In this document: positions 31,109-52,161 of the stretch, piece by piece
Position numbering within the stretch: the stretch's first letter is position 1
How the letters are laid out: each line of letters begins with the position of its first letter
Origin: Lingula anatina
Taxonomy: Eukaryota > Brachiopoda > Lingulata > Lingulida > Lingulidae
DNA length: 64,000 nt
Direction: 5' to 3'
NCBI RefSeq assembly: GCF_001039355.2
Contig: NW_019775824.1
Span: 8,890 to 72,889, forward strand
Notes under the pieces: model-generated
Database searches by the model: none
The model's input: only the letters and a program-made list of their open reading frames with translations
What the model was told of the DNA's origin: nothing
Made by a program: the position numbers and the translations under genes

Positions 31109-34100
31109 TCATATATTTTTATAAATCAGTTCATATTTTGGCACGTCCCTGGGGTCCAAGGGGCTGGTCACCATCACTTTGCCCTTCATGGCCCCTCTGT
31201 ATAATACCTCCACAACATCAATGAAGTCTTGCTTGGTCTTGAAGTTACCGATGAACTTGGTGTGATCTGGTGTGCTGAAAATAACCATGAATGTTAAAGA
31301 AATGACGTATATGCATAAACCACATATACCAGTATTTTGAGACAAATTTGGTCATAAACCATAAATTCAAGTTCTCAAACAATCAATTAAAGTACACGTT
31401 GTTACAATGTACGTGACATTGGTAAGACAACCAAGTCTTGGGTAATGCTAGCAATTATTAACGCTTAATCAAACCACTATTTTTTATCTCTTTTTCTCCA
31501 AATGGTTTAAATTTGACTACAGTCAAACCAACCCTATTTTGTTAAGCAAATATAAGTCAGTTTAAGCAATTATATTGGCAAGCCAGTAAGATATTTCGCA
31601 CATGTAACCCACTGTCTTTAGAAAAAGTCAGTATATATTATGACATGATTAGATCCATTCAACCAAGTCAAATTCAGACCACTCACCCCCAGTCCACCTT
31701 CATGTGCTGTCCATTGAAGAAGAAAATGGTGGCAGGTATCAGAGTAATGTCAAAGTACTGCACATACACCGGGACCTCGTCCACTGACACACAGTAGATC
31801 ACCGCCATCTTCCTCAGCTGCTCTGCAGTCTTTGCTAGCTGCAAGACAGCAACAAGGTTACCATAGCATTTTATTTTATATTACTAACTTATTTGATGTG
31901 TTGAATAGGACAGTCCTATATATTATACAAGATAAAATGTACATTGATAAATGCAAATGGAAATGAAATAAAGAACTCAAATAAGGTTACATAATACATT
32001 TCAGGATATATAACTTTAAACTGTGGGCTTGCTGAAATGCATTCTATGACCCCATTTCCAGAGATTAACTCGATCTACTTTAGATCGACCTAACTCCCTG
32101 GGGGTTCACGCTAAATAGCTGTCAGCCAGGCGAACACGAAAGTTAATTACCCCCTTACAGCTTGTAGTAGGCGGGACTGACATTTAAGCCGGATTATCTG
32201 ACAGTAATCTAGAGAGACTCTTCGCGGGGATAGATCAATCTAAAAGCTCTGGGAATACAGCCCATTTGTCAAATGGATAGTGTAAGCTTAATGCTGAACA
32301 CAAAAAATAGGTCTAAAATCTGCCAAGGTAAATTGCGATCAATAAATAGAAATATATGCAAATGAACATGGTTGTGATTGGATGGTTCCTCACGTGGCCC
32401 CTGCATTAAGAGGGACACTGCGACATTGACGCAGCATCGAGTGAAACAGCCTTGCTACTGGGAGGTCTCACTGCCTGATCAGACGAGGTAAATTTTATCA
32501 CTACACTCCCACAGTGTTAAATCAGGCCTTAAATACAGTTATGCTTTTGCTAACTCGAGCCTCAGATTTGTGAGCACAAATGTCCAAATTAACAACTCCA
32601 GAATCAAATTCAGTACCCCAACTTAAAATTTGTTGCAACAAAACATGGCGTTAGATTACACAAAAAGTTTATCTGCTTATTAACCAGTTTGGTACACTCC
32701 ATATGAGCAGAAGGTGGACGAAATGCATTGGTGCCGTATTAATACATCTCGTGATTAATAAGCACTCGTAGGGGGGTACATATACAGCCAGAAAGTGGAT
32801 GGAAGTGGAAGTTTTTGTGCAATCAAATGCAAATTTTAATCTAAGGCTCTTTTTAGTGTATGGCCATTATTGTTTATGAGGCCAGTAAGTAAAACTTGTT
32901 TTCCACTTGGAGGTCTTCAGTCATTAATTTTGGCATTCATGCTTCCAAATCTGAGGCTCGCAAAAGCAAATAGCAATTATCACTTATGAGGGCTGTAAAA
33001 TATAACTAAAATTAAATGCCCATAAGCTGCACTTTACAGTAAAGACGATCCTTACAACTGCTATAGAGATTCCAGTGTTTGACGGTAAAAACTTGAAAAG
33101 AGGATATTTGCCAACGTTATTTTTTCATTTTGAAAATTTTGTCGAACTTGAAAATGGGCCACTCGATAATTTTGAAAAGTTCATCACCTAATATGGCCGC
33201 GTTTTCCAGCTCGGACATAAAGGTAAGCTGATTCAAGACAGATCAAATTCGACAGGTCATTAATTTTGCTTGTTTGTGAACTTGGACCATTTATTCATAA
33301 ATGAGAAGTCCAATGTATTCGAGGAAAATCATCAGCAGGAGATCATTACCGATTATTTTAAACCTCTCCCCCTTTAAATTTTTTTAATATATATTTTCAT
33401 TTTATCTTTAACCCGCACCCCCACACGGCACTTGGAAAGTTAGACTCCCTGCAATTTTTTTAGTAAGTTACAGTTGGTAATCAGGGGTGGATCCAGAGAT
33501 ATTTTCTGAAAGTCTTCCAGATTAAGTTTGTTGATCCATCCTCCTGTTTTTACCATCTTCCAACAGAAAATAATTAGATACTTGTCAATGTTAACTTGAA
33601 AATCTGACCGTCTTCCAGAAGAACCAGAAGATGGTCTAATTATGCCCCTGGTAATTGTAGTGACACCCAATCTGGGGAAAACCCTGCATGCAACAAATGT
33701 TACTATTTAAGTGCATAATGCTAAATGTGCCATGTTCAGTTTATTATGTGTCATCATCATCATCATCATTTAGAGCCTATAGTGTTCCACTGTTGGACAA
33801 AGGCCTCAGCATGCTTTTTCCATTGTTTCCTATCCTGAGCCTCAGGTTTCCAGTTTGGCCAAGGTTTCTTCTTCCAAGACTTCCAGTAGTCATCTAATTC
33901 ATCCCTCCATCGTTTGACCGGCCTTCCTCTTTTTCTTTGTCCATACCTTGGGGTCCATTCTGTAAGTCCGATTGTCCACCTATTGTCCTTCATTCTTTTG
34001 ACATGTCCTGCCCACCTCCATTTCATTTCTTTAACTGTGAGCAGTACATTATGTGTGGCTGTATGTAATAGTATGTTATAAGCTTTTGCATGGAAAAGAT

Positions 34101-35653
34101 TGAAACCACTCCGTCCTGTTACTTCGACAACTTATATTTGACTGACAATAATAAAAAAAAAAACATTATACTATCAAGGTCAATTCTCAGCTCCAATCAA
34201 GACCTCTTCCAATCTTTGTACCCAATATGTGAATAAGCTACATCAGAATCTAACTGGTTACTTGTGCTCTATAAAGACGAAACACTGCAGCAGATATCCA
34301 CAGCCAGCAGATGAAAAAACAACAGCATTTTGGGGATAAAAACTGTAAAACTGATTTTGCACAACTCCAAGTCTTCGTGATTTGTACTGTGCATAGACAA
34401 TGAAGAAACATAGCATCAACCAGTAAAAACACAAGAAAAGGAAACAAAACAAAATTAAAAAAAAAAAAAGCACCTTTCATTAAGTCTGATTTTTACTGCA
34501 ATAATATTAGCCTTATATTAACTGCTGTACCAAAAGTTGATGTAATGAAATTGATGAAGAGCTTTTAGTCCAGCTACCAGTATGTGCCAATAGATTAGAT
34601 AGAGCAAAATGAAATGGGAAGGGGTGTGCCACTTAATTGGTTATGCCCTCATCCTGGTTCAATTATCTTAGTGCAGTTGCACTTATTCCTCATGCAAAAT
34701 TATAGATACAGGTAAAATGTTGTATTCAAAATTTTCAACATGATCTAGGATTTCTTGAAGGGGGGGGGGGGCATTTTTTTTTAAGGAATGAGAGGCCTTG
34801 GCCCCCTTGGCATGAGGTTCGATGCAGTTTTGTACAGTTTAGAACTATGATTCTGCTTGTCAGTAAATGATGTGGTGCTATATCAAGAAAGCTACACTAC
34901 AGTAACTGAATCAATTCAAGTTTGGTTGCTTTTACTGGCAAGCCCGCCTGAAACTTTCCTAGTTAGATGACTTTTATTTTCATTTTGCTTTACAATGCGA
35001 TTACATTTGACTTCACGTGTGATATTATAGAGCATGATGAGACCTTGGGGGTTAAGTTTTGAGTAGTCTTTGCATGTCAAATGTGGAGTGTAGAGTTGCC
35101 CTGGATACTGTATGACAGTCTTGATAAGAAGGGGCCCAAGAGGGGGGGGGGGGCATAAAAAAACAATGTTTGATTGAGTAAAGCCATAGTGGTGATGTGA
35201 CTTCAAAAAAAAAATTTTTTTTTTTCTTGCAGATTATCTCACTGAGAAGATACCACTTTTTGATTAAAGAACATGCAGGGGGCCATGCTGGGTTACCTAT
35301 TGATTCAAATCAAGTTTGATCTGTGACCTAGCTGGTAAAGGATAGAGATCCCCACCTACTGGTAAGTATCATTTTAAGGACTTTTAAGTGAAGAGAAAGG
35401 GAATATTATTTGGTACATTACAGTTTAGAACTATGATTCACCTAGTCAAATTTCTGATTTTAAAAGGGGAATATAAGTGTGATTAATTTCAGAAACCAAA
35501 GGAGGGTTAGAACCCCCCTCCCCCCGGTACTGAAATACAGTTGGATGTGTTAGCAATAGCAAATCACTACTTTTTCAACATTTTTTTCCTCCAAATGGTA
35601 TAAATTTGACTGAAACAAATCATTTCAGCCTTATCTTTGTTTAGCTATTTAAA

Positions 35654-35701
<48 letters not shown>

Positions 35702-38206
35702 GCAGTGATGCAACATTCATTTCTGTACTACGTCATTTCAAGGAATGGATAAATAGGTCAATTTAGACCAGAAATTTAAGAAAGTGCAGTTAAAGCTATT
35801 TTTTGACCTTCCAAGTGATTAACTTGGTTTATTCTCTGGCTTGTCAACATTATTTGTTAGGGGAAATAAACAGATGGAAATTAGTACATATCGTCTATTT
35901 GAATTGTTTTTTAATCTCACTTAATGTCAGCAGACGGATAATTTAGTGTCAAAATCATTCCTGTAAGTTTGAAAATGATAAATAAAGTGGAAGTACTCGG
36001 CAACACCGACAATATAATGATGGTGATGCCAAACACAGGCAATCGCTTTATGTACAGACACCAAATGTCAATATCTGTATATGAATTTTTTTAAAATTTT
36101 AATCACACTAAGCCATAATAACACAAATGATGATAATAGAAAGGGACATGTCTTGACCAGGTGGCAACTTATATTGATTTTTTTTTATTTTTTCAGTGAG
36201 GTGTGGGGAAAATGGCATATGCTTTTACAAACCCTTTGGGGGATATGTTCCATTCTTGAATAAGAGGTGCGATGAAAAATATGGCTACCGATGTGTTTGC
36301 AACAATGGTTATGAAGGGGATGGATTTAATTGCACTAGTAAGCATTACGAACTCTTCAGATTATTTATAGGGTTTGAAATCTGGGAGTATAAATAATAAA
36401 AATAAATAATAAAACCTCAAACAATTTTTTTCATTTATTTACTTTAATTAAACAGTTAATTTTATCATCTTATTCAATTTTTAAATTAAATGTCATAACA
36501 TAACTTAGTCTTCATGGCATCATAACCGTAATTTTGATTACTACTTTATTTGACATGTTGCGCAATGATTGGTGGTTTTCTTTATAGCTGAAAACCTGAA
36601 TTGTTGTTTTCTTTGCTGTTATCAAAACTAAAAATAAAACTAAAGGATAATTGCTCACCTTTTTTATAATCTTGAGTTGTAAAGCAATACAATGAATACA
36701 CTAAAATGTGATCATGCTGTTCATAAAATATTTTTCTTTTTTACAGAGAGTACCAAATAAATCTCCCAAAGAAGACATTTATTTCAAGCAACCAGAACCT
36801 TGCAATTATCTAAGAATCACCAATGGAAGTAAGATTTATTCAGAGAAGCACTGATAAAATCATAACGGTTCCACCTTTAGTGTATCAATTTGATTCATAC
36901 AGATGAAAAAAAAATTGGCATTGCATTTGGTATTTTTTCAGTGATTCCTCAATGAATGTGAAATGAAAATTGCCATTATTCATATTGACAATATGAGAAC
37001 GTCTTACCTTACAGGTATAGGACAGCACTATTACCTGTACTGTGACATACTAGTAAGTGAATGATTTGATTTGATTTATTTCAAATTTAAAATGAATCTT
37101 ATACATAAAATTTTATCCATGAAAACATATTAAATACATGGTTTACACAATGAAGTATAAAACTAATTTCCATTGTGACCAGTCCATTTGTATTTGACAA
37201 GATCATGTGACCAGCACAAAATGATAAATTTTTAAAAGGTTTATAAATTACAGATATTAAAAACAAAAATTATTAAATAAGATTAAACTATTTTTAAATA
37301 AAATATAAAGGGGTCTGCCTCTAAATTCCTAAGACAATCAAATAAAAAAAAATTAACTAAACTTTTGAACTGACACATTTCACAAGGAATGGAAGCTCGT
37401 TCCATAACACAGTACCAGAATATTTAAAAGAAGCCTTACCAAATGATCCTACAGTGTGAACCTAAAAGACATGGCACCATATCTAATGTTCATGTTGTGT
37501 CTTAAATATATTCAAAATCAGAGGATAAATAATTCAGACTATTGCTCTCTGAAATATTAGTTATACGTTTAGGTTGACTGACTTGTAGGTCAATGGGCAG
37601 CATACCAACTGTTGAAAATTCATGAGCCCCATTGTGCTTGTCAGGTGGTAAATTCAGTAAAAAGCGAATTATTTTATTCTGGGTGCGCTGGAGTTTTTGC
37701 TTAAACCCATGTACCAAGATCAACTTCCACAGTCGAGGTGACATTGTATAAGGGCAAAAACCAACATTTTAAAATTTTGTCTGTTTATAAGGAAATTTTA
37801 ATTTGGGATTTGACTTGGCTATTATGTGAACTGTCATGTCCTCACCTGTTAGTAGCATACAGATATTTAACTCGACTTTGACATTGTGAATAGACAAGAG
37901 TGCTCAGTTTTATAGTCACACACACTTAGTAAGGTCACGGAGTGACCGAATGCTCAGCAAGGTACAGCTTCAAGTCAGTGTAGAAAATGAAAAGTTTAAT
38001 CTCACAACATAATACAAACACTACACAGGTGAATTTAATGGGAACGTCTTAAGCGATAAACGAATGATACTCACGATATCATCCTGCTGCATGCAAGTTA
38101 TGTCTGATGCTCTTCCGAATCTCAGCACTAATAACAAATCTTCTGTGTTTAAAATGACACTGTCTACTTCTTGTTTTGACGATAACGTAGGTAACAAAAC
38201 ACTCAT
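31109..38206 (-). CDS. TXNL4B: Thioredoxin-like protein 4B (DIM1-family splicing factor)
   Basis: U5 snRNP-associated Dim1-family protein with a thioredoxin fold, acting in the nucleus in pre-mRNA splicing. Three coding exons join in phase: 38,206-38,075 ([25 protein letters not shown], then an ITCMQQDDI segment), 31,838-31,687 ([26 protein letters not shown]) and 31,274-31,109 ([27 protein letters not shown], ending [10 protein letters not shown]). The product is 149 residues, the length of human TXNL4B as I recall it. The [12 protein letters not shown] segment and the SPLDP tail separate it from TXNL4A. Splice sites are canonical. Intron 2 is about 6.2 kb and houses an opposite-strand EGF cassette, a LINE tail and MITEs. 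The ATG lies 329 bases from the NAMPT ATG, back to back. Confidence 0.95.
31885..32630 (+). repeat. Duplicated block carrying a MITE insertion
   Basis: This is the second copy of the 28,530-29,020 block, located in TXNL4B intron 2. It is interrupted after GCTGAAATGCATTCTATG by the MITE at about 32,048-32,262 and resumes with ATTTGTCAAATGG. Point differences between copies are moderate, so the duplication predates the insertion. Confidence 0.85.
32048..32262 (+). mobile_element. GATCGATC-type MITE with a paralogous empty site
   Basis: It has the same family features as 23,372-23,856: CCATTTCCAGAGATTAACTC at the left, CTCCCTGGGGGTTCACGCTA inside, and TAGATCAATCTAAAAGCTCT plus GGGAAT at the right. 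The sister block at 28,680 reads through without it. It is non-coding. Confidence 0.85.
33482..33650 (+). mobile_element. 169-bp hAT-like MITE with 5-bp target duplication
   Basis: Ends are CAGGGGTGGATCC and TTATGCCCCTG, inverted over about 7 bases, flanked by GTAAT at 33,477-33,481 and 33,651-33,655. The interior contains GAAAATCTGACCGTCTTCCA. A second copy at 41,994-42,161 has its own 5-bp duplication. CAGGGG ends with 5-bp duplications fit the hAT5-type group from memory; this is an inference. It lies in TXNL4B intron 2. Confidence 0.85.
33751..34050 (-). pseudogene. 5'-truncated LINE reverse-transcriptase C-terminus
   Basis: The minus-strand frame ending at 33,766 encodes [10 protein letters not shown]-type sequence ([40 protein letters not shown]), the well-known C-terminal end of non-LTR retrotransposon polyproteins. 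It is followed on the minus strand by an (ATG)n tail, visible as CATCATCATCATCATCAT at 33,751-33,768. Upstream coding is lost, as expected for a 5'-truncated insertion. It is sited in TXNL4B intron 2, in the same orientation as the host gene. Confidence 0.85.
35656..35700. repeat. (TTA)n microsatellite
   Basis: About 15 uninterrupted TTA/ATT triplets lie in TXNL4B intron 2. Similar triplet arrays lie at 11,415-11,465 and 56,430-56,460. Confidence 0.9.
36197..36760 (+). CDS. Isolated EGF cassette inside TXNL4B intron 2
   Basis: An intact phase 1-1 EGF exon (36,197-36,337; [38 protein letters not shown]) is followed by a last exon (36,747-36,760) coding STK and a stop, with AATAAA overlapping. 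Homology to the 21-25 kb EGF gene extends from about 35,999 to 36,880, including introns. No signal-peptide exon or further EGF exon is seen nearby, so this is probably a transposed or duplicated fragment. All six cysteines are kept and there is no disabling change. It runs antisense to TXNL4B. Confidence 0.6.
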
Positions 38207-38535
38207 TTCCCTGAATTTTTCTTAACATCAAATGGGAAAACTACTGTCAATCGATAACGCACAGGGGACAATACTGCAAGATACGCCCACCGGTAAATCA
38301 CAAGACGTTTGTTAGTTTAAAAAAAAAACAAAAAAGAAATTCAGGTAATTTCTAACAAAGGCATTTTACCTAAAAGATACAATGAACCTATACTACGATA
38401 CCAATGCAACTGAGTTTTATATAAAAAGTGTTGGCAAAACCAAACAGGCGACAGATGGCGCTACAAGAGGCAAGCACCAGGGACCGTGATGTCATCACTT
38501 TTTGCTTATTTGCACATTTCAGCTTAGTTCTCAAC
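38207..38535. promoter_or_regulatory. Shared divergent promoter, TXNL4B / NAMPT
   Basis: The start codons of TXNL4B (minus) and NAMPT (plus) are 329 bases apart with nothing else between. No TATA box stands at a convincing distance from either start. The stretch is somewhat less AT-rich than its surroundings. Such short head-to-head spacing usually means one bidirectional promoter; this is inferred, not seen directly. Confidence 0.6.
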
Positions 38536-46418
<7,883 letters not shown>

Positions 46419-49400
46419 TCTGGTCCCATAGCCACAAGACAATTGGAGAGAAGGAACTCAGTGTGTTATAAAGTTACTGTAAGTTACTGTAAGCCACCGT
46501 ATTTGCAACTTTTTTGAAAAACAAGAGATAGACAGTGGGTCAGTATCAGTCAGAAATGATGAACAGCTTGTATGCTAGAAAAAAAAAAACAATTAAGTTC
46601 ACCTGACACTGGTAATCTTAAATCATCAACAACGAATATTAAGACTTCCAAAAAGCAACATAGCTGTTTGGCATATGGTGTTGAGGTTAAGACCAGCACT
46701 TAAAGAAACCATGAGAAGAAAACTTAATGGAAAATGTTTATTTTGAAGAGCATTTTCTGCACCTGGTAAATTTCTGAAGGTCACTCATCCCCTTTATTCC
46801 TTGTGGCAACAAGATATTAGAAGAAGACGAAGCAAGGACAGTATGGTACCATTTCTGTGTGAAGAATTTATATTTACTGTATAGCTTGGCTGAAGAAAAT
46901 GTAAAAGCATTTCAAGAAAAGATCATTGCCTTATTAATCCAGAATGTCCAACTATAAGCACTGCACTTCTGTCCTCTGAGCTAGGAGTACCGCAGTGATG
47001 GTTGACTCTCTATGTATGCGCAATTCATGTGATAAGATGATATATAGACACTTATGTGTACAGTGTACATATTAAATACAGCTAGAACCGCTTTATATGT
47101 GATTTTTCTTCTTGGGATTTATAATTAATGAGATTTCCAAGGAGAAGTATTTCACATACTCTGGCCCTCAAGCATACTGTAGTTTAATTTGACATTTAGG
47201 AACCAAAGATACTTGTGATGTTGCACGTTTTTATTACTAATTTCTGGTGAATGCTGTTAATGCCAAGTAAACTGATGACAAAAATTATTACCAGTCATGA
47301 CAATTACCCCAAGACCCTAAGAGTTTGCAATCCCAACTACAAGAAATGATTGAAATATTTTACACTGTGATGTCAGCTGCAGATATTTATACTCTTCACA
47401 GTATTATTACATCTACTGACCGGACCAAGAATGAAGCACAGTATTCTTCAAAGTATTACAATAGTTACAACATTTAAGAAAACTATTATAATATTTATGC
47501 TTTCATGGGCTTAGAATTATCCCAGCATTCTATAACCAACTGATGGCTATGAGCTTTATCAATAGATTTAGGCAGACATCAGAATATTAGACTGAGGTAA
47601 ACAATGATATTACAGTATTAGTTGTTGATTGAACAAAATCACTTAACTCTTTTAACATGCCACAGCTGATGAAATTCTTCTCTTCGTCAACAGCATTTTG
47701 AAAACCCACACATGAAGTTCTACTGTCTCTTAGTAGACAATCAATATGACAATGGCAACATTGAAAGACATTGTAAGTCCAGAAATAGTTGGAAAACAGT
47801 GTGTTTGTATTCATCATTATATCAGCTAGCTGTCCAGTAATTTTCACAAACCAACTACATGAGCTGAACAGTAAAATCATATTTACTGGTGCTTAAAATG
47901 GTGCCTGGGCTCCCTGTTATAACACAGATGTTATTATGATACATTGTTTTGTTTATTTTACATCGTCCTTTAATAACTATTATTGGATTTGCAGCCTCAG
48001 TGTCAATAATGACAAAGGCCGCATTCAGAATAGTGGACTTGCCAGTCCCAGGACCAAATATGACCGACCCACTTGAATACCTCACCGTGGGGAATCTATT
48101 CAGTGTCTATTAGCTGATAAGATGGCAAGCTTTTTAGTGGGTCCCCCTATTTGACCCACGGACTAGTTAGTCCACTGTTATGAAAGACCATGCTTTGTCC
48201 TCTTCCTTGTGGATCTTCACTGCTGGTCTTATGTTATGCCTAACTTGTTATGTCATTGTAAAGGTACCAATTAATGTAAGTCCTCTTGGGGTCACATTTT
48301 GTAATTAACTTAATTATAAGTTCTATAATAGTCTAATAATGGGTGATGCTAAATGAATATTTACTTCATCTGGCCATCTTGTTGACTGGGTAACTTCATG
48401 AAGCAATGAGACGAGAATTCTACATCTTGGAATTGTTAAACTGACTATTATTAATATTGACTCAACTATGTTGAAGAAGTCCTATGTCATTTTGTTAAAT
48501 TCTTTTCTTGTGTATATTTAGTAAATTTCAAGCTTTCAGACTTTGGGCTTAGCAGATCATTGTCACTTGTATAAGGTCAGATACTTGCACATATACTCTA
48601 CAATTGTTCGTCTCTGTATACCTATGTGCAATACTGAAAATGTTTTGTTGTAAACATTGTCATAATTGAGATTACAGCAGGTTACGTTATTTGAAGTAAA
48701 CATTTCAAGTCACATTGCTCAGCATGCGAATCACTGTATCGTAGCACACAATTCTGCTTTGACCAATAACTTTACTTTTATTAGGTTGACAAGTTACGTT
48801 TATATTAAATTACATTTTGTACTCTAAATATTATTAGGTAAATGGATTTTGTATTCTTTACCTGATTTGACTAACCTGACCTTTTTAGACTTGGTTTTAT
48901 ACATGTGCTCAGTCACATTAATTTTGTTTTCCCTTTATACTGGCAAAATATGCATGATGCCGTTTTGATACTTCTCTCAAAAAGCTTCCAATGATTTTGT
49001 ACTTAAGTCAATGTCTCATTCGTAATTTATTTGTTTCTTATTTTGGGAAAAGTTTATAACCATTTGCCAATCTGGCATTTCATAGTCCACTATGAACATA
49101 ATACTAAAAACCCCATTTCTTGATGTACATATTCAGACTAGATAGGTGCAGAAACGGAGTCAGATTCGAATAAGTCCGTATGTCATGGTAAAATAGATAT
49201 CAGATGTATCACTAAATTTTACATATTCAGAATTATGTATTAACAAATAGTGTTTAAAGTAGTTTTTTAAATATTTTTTCCTCTTTTGTTTAACTTACAA
49301 GTATAAAGGTGTTGGTTTACAAACAAAATCTAAAACTGGATACTGGCATAATTGGATTTTAATTGCAGCTCTGGCATTCCTCACATTTTACACACGGCGT

Positions 49401-49912
49401 GGCTTTTTGGTAGTTTTACAATTATATAGAATTTATTTACTTCATTTATAATTTAGCATATATGATACAAAGATATTTTGCTATTATTTCTGTGATAGTT
49501 TTGTACTTGATGTGTCTTTTTGTAAAAAGAAATTGGTTATCTTTGAGTGATAAAGAATTAGTCTAAAAGTAGAATGACCATCTTGCACAATCAGCAATGT
49601 TCATATTTGAACTATCGTCAATGTAGCAGTGTAGAATTTTCAACTTGTTTTTGGTGAAGTACTGTGCAGCATTTTGCTGACATTATATGTATGTAATGTA
49701 GGATTGACCTGTTAGTATAAATACTATGGAATAAAGGCTTAGCATCTTTTTTGTAAAGACATGTTGTGTTCACATATTTAACGAGGAAAAAACCTTTGAA
49801 GTGACAAATATCTATAACTGAAATGTGCAATTTAGGAAAATGACATCATTTATTGGTACTTACAAATTGTTTTTCAAATTATATTGTGGTGCTGCCATCT
49901 CTATGAAATAAA
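46419..49912 (+). other. NAMPT 3' UTR and intergenic sequence
   Basis: No further exon is supported. The sequence is AT-rich with few repeats, unlike most gene-free parts of the window, which would suit a long 3' UTR ending at AATAAA 49,730 or 49,908. A minus-strand frame at 47,855-48,085 contains a P-loop-like FGPGTGKST, but nothing around it supports an ATPase. Confidence 0.45.
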
Positions 49913-50423
49913 TTACCCCCCCCCCAAAAAAAAAAAAAAAAAAAAAAAAAAGAAATTCCTCAGTCCACAATAATGGGGCGCATTCAAGTCTGACTAAACT
50001 TTTATCTTCACAGTTTAAAGACAATGACCAGGGGTGGCAGAGGGGATTTTATCAAGATGCCAGCCATAGGAATTTTAACAAGCCTTCCATCTGTAACACG
50101 AGGCTGTCCTCTTCTCAAAGAGACCATCAAAATGACTGCTGGAAAGCTCACTGGCTTCCTTGCTTCAGAGAGAATATTTTTTATCTTGCATTTCACAAGA
50201 ACAATTCTTATTGTCTCCTTCAGAATTTAGGAAATCTTGTTTTCTATGAAGTTCTTTTTTTTTCTACTTTCCCCCTGCCTCACAAATGTCCAGCACACAA
50301 TACATTGTTCAACTCAGTCTGCTTTTAATGCAGCAATTTGATGCACTATAATTTTACATCATAATATACAACTTCCTTCCCTTGCAATTAGTCATATTAA
50401 TTTTTTAATTCCTGATGAACAGT

Positions 50424-52099
50424 TCATATGTCTTTAATGAGATCCTCAATTTCTTCTTTGGAAAATAATTTGTATCCTGCAGCCGGTGTCACGGTGGCCA
50501 ACTAAAATATAAAGAAAAATGTTTGTAAGGGACATCCATTATATAAGAATATTTAGTCAACCAAAGCCATTTTTCACATGCAAGTAATAAAAAGCACACA
50601 CTCTGGTATAATTCAGGACTTAAACAAATTTCAATATAAATAACTCAAACTGCAACAAAAATATTCTAGAAATATTTTCAAACACCCAAGCTTTAAGTCC
50701 AGAACTTACAAAACCTTCAGCAAAAATGGCCCTGGTTTGCACAACTTTAGAAAAAGATTCTATCTACAACCTAAAGGTTAAAAGGGAAATTATTCTTATC
50801 AAGGATGATCATCAAATTTAAGTACATTTTAAGAAATTATTGGCTACAAATCTTGTCAACTCACCTCCACATTTAATGAGTTTAACTTTTCTTCCATCAC
50901 TTGTTTCAAAATAGTTAAGGCATTCTTACAGGCTTCTTTGAGTGTCATAGACTGAAAGATTAATCATAGTTATTATGGAATACATGTTGGACCATGGATA
51001 ATGCTAATTTAAGTGTTTCCTTTATATTAAAAGATACTAGTGCATGTTATCATTTATGATTATACAACGAGAAGAAAACGAAATTATATTGGAGTGCACT
51101 GTGCAGATAACTGAAATTCCGACTCATTTAAGAAACTGCTGTGACAGTAACAGCAACTTTGAGTGCACAGCACAGCTGATGAAGTCAGTACAGTGTATTT
51201 TCCTTGTAATATATTTCCTACATGAAAATACATTTCCGCAGTTTGATATCGCATTAGAGTCTGCCTTGTCATCTATCTCTCTCCAACCCCCCCCCTCCCC
51301 ATTCGCCTCCCACAATGCTGGAAGCACAATATATATATATATATATATATTACCTTGTGATAAACCTCCTGCAGTGTCTGCTGGGCTCCCTCTGATGCTG
51401 AACCAATTGCTTTAGCATCATACTGGATAAATGTACCAGACGGGTCCATGTGAAACCTGCAACCCCAGCACAAAAAATTGTATTACAGAGGTGTGCAAGA
51501 AAATAATATGTCCTAACCTCTACATTTCTTTTAAATAGTACCACTGTGTTCAAGTATCAAAAGTATCAAGTCATCATTCATCTGTAAAATTATGACGGTT
51601 GCAGTAGTTTGAAAATGGTGAAATGAAAACCCCTTTCTCCACTATAAATGCAAATTCTCTTGTATTTTGTTGTGGAAAAAATTAGTGTAGTAAAGATATT
51701 GCTGTCAATGCCCACATCAAGGCAATTATTTCAGTACAAACTTACAACTGTGGCCCCTTGTCATCTATCCCAGCAAACAGCAGAGCTACTCCAAATGGTC
51801 GACTCTGAAAGCAGAAGGCATATTTTTTTAATTAGTAGCAAAATAAGCGGAATGTTCATTACACATGATCTTTTAAGGAATGAAAGCACAAATGGTATTG
51901 AAAATGGAGATCTGTAGTCTGTAGTCTGAGAAGAAAATGTCACTATACACGGATTAAACTTTTTTGGCATGAAACTTTGCAAATCATCATATCAACTGTA
52001 ATAAACAGTTACTAAGGTTATCTGAAAGTACAATCCTTGAATTTAGACTACTGACCGTGTCACACATATCATAGCCCAGGCACACATAGGCGCGCGCGT

Positions 52100-52161
<62 letters not shown>

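Noticed and set aside
47855-48085. P-loop-like FGPGTGKST on the minus strand
   Set aside because: The glycine spacing is one residue short of a standard Walker A, no Walker B or other helicase motif follows, and the opposite strand is equally open. Likely chance in NAMPT downstream sequence.
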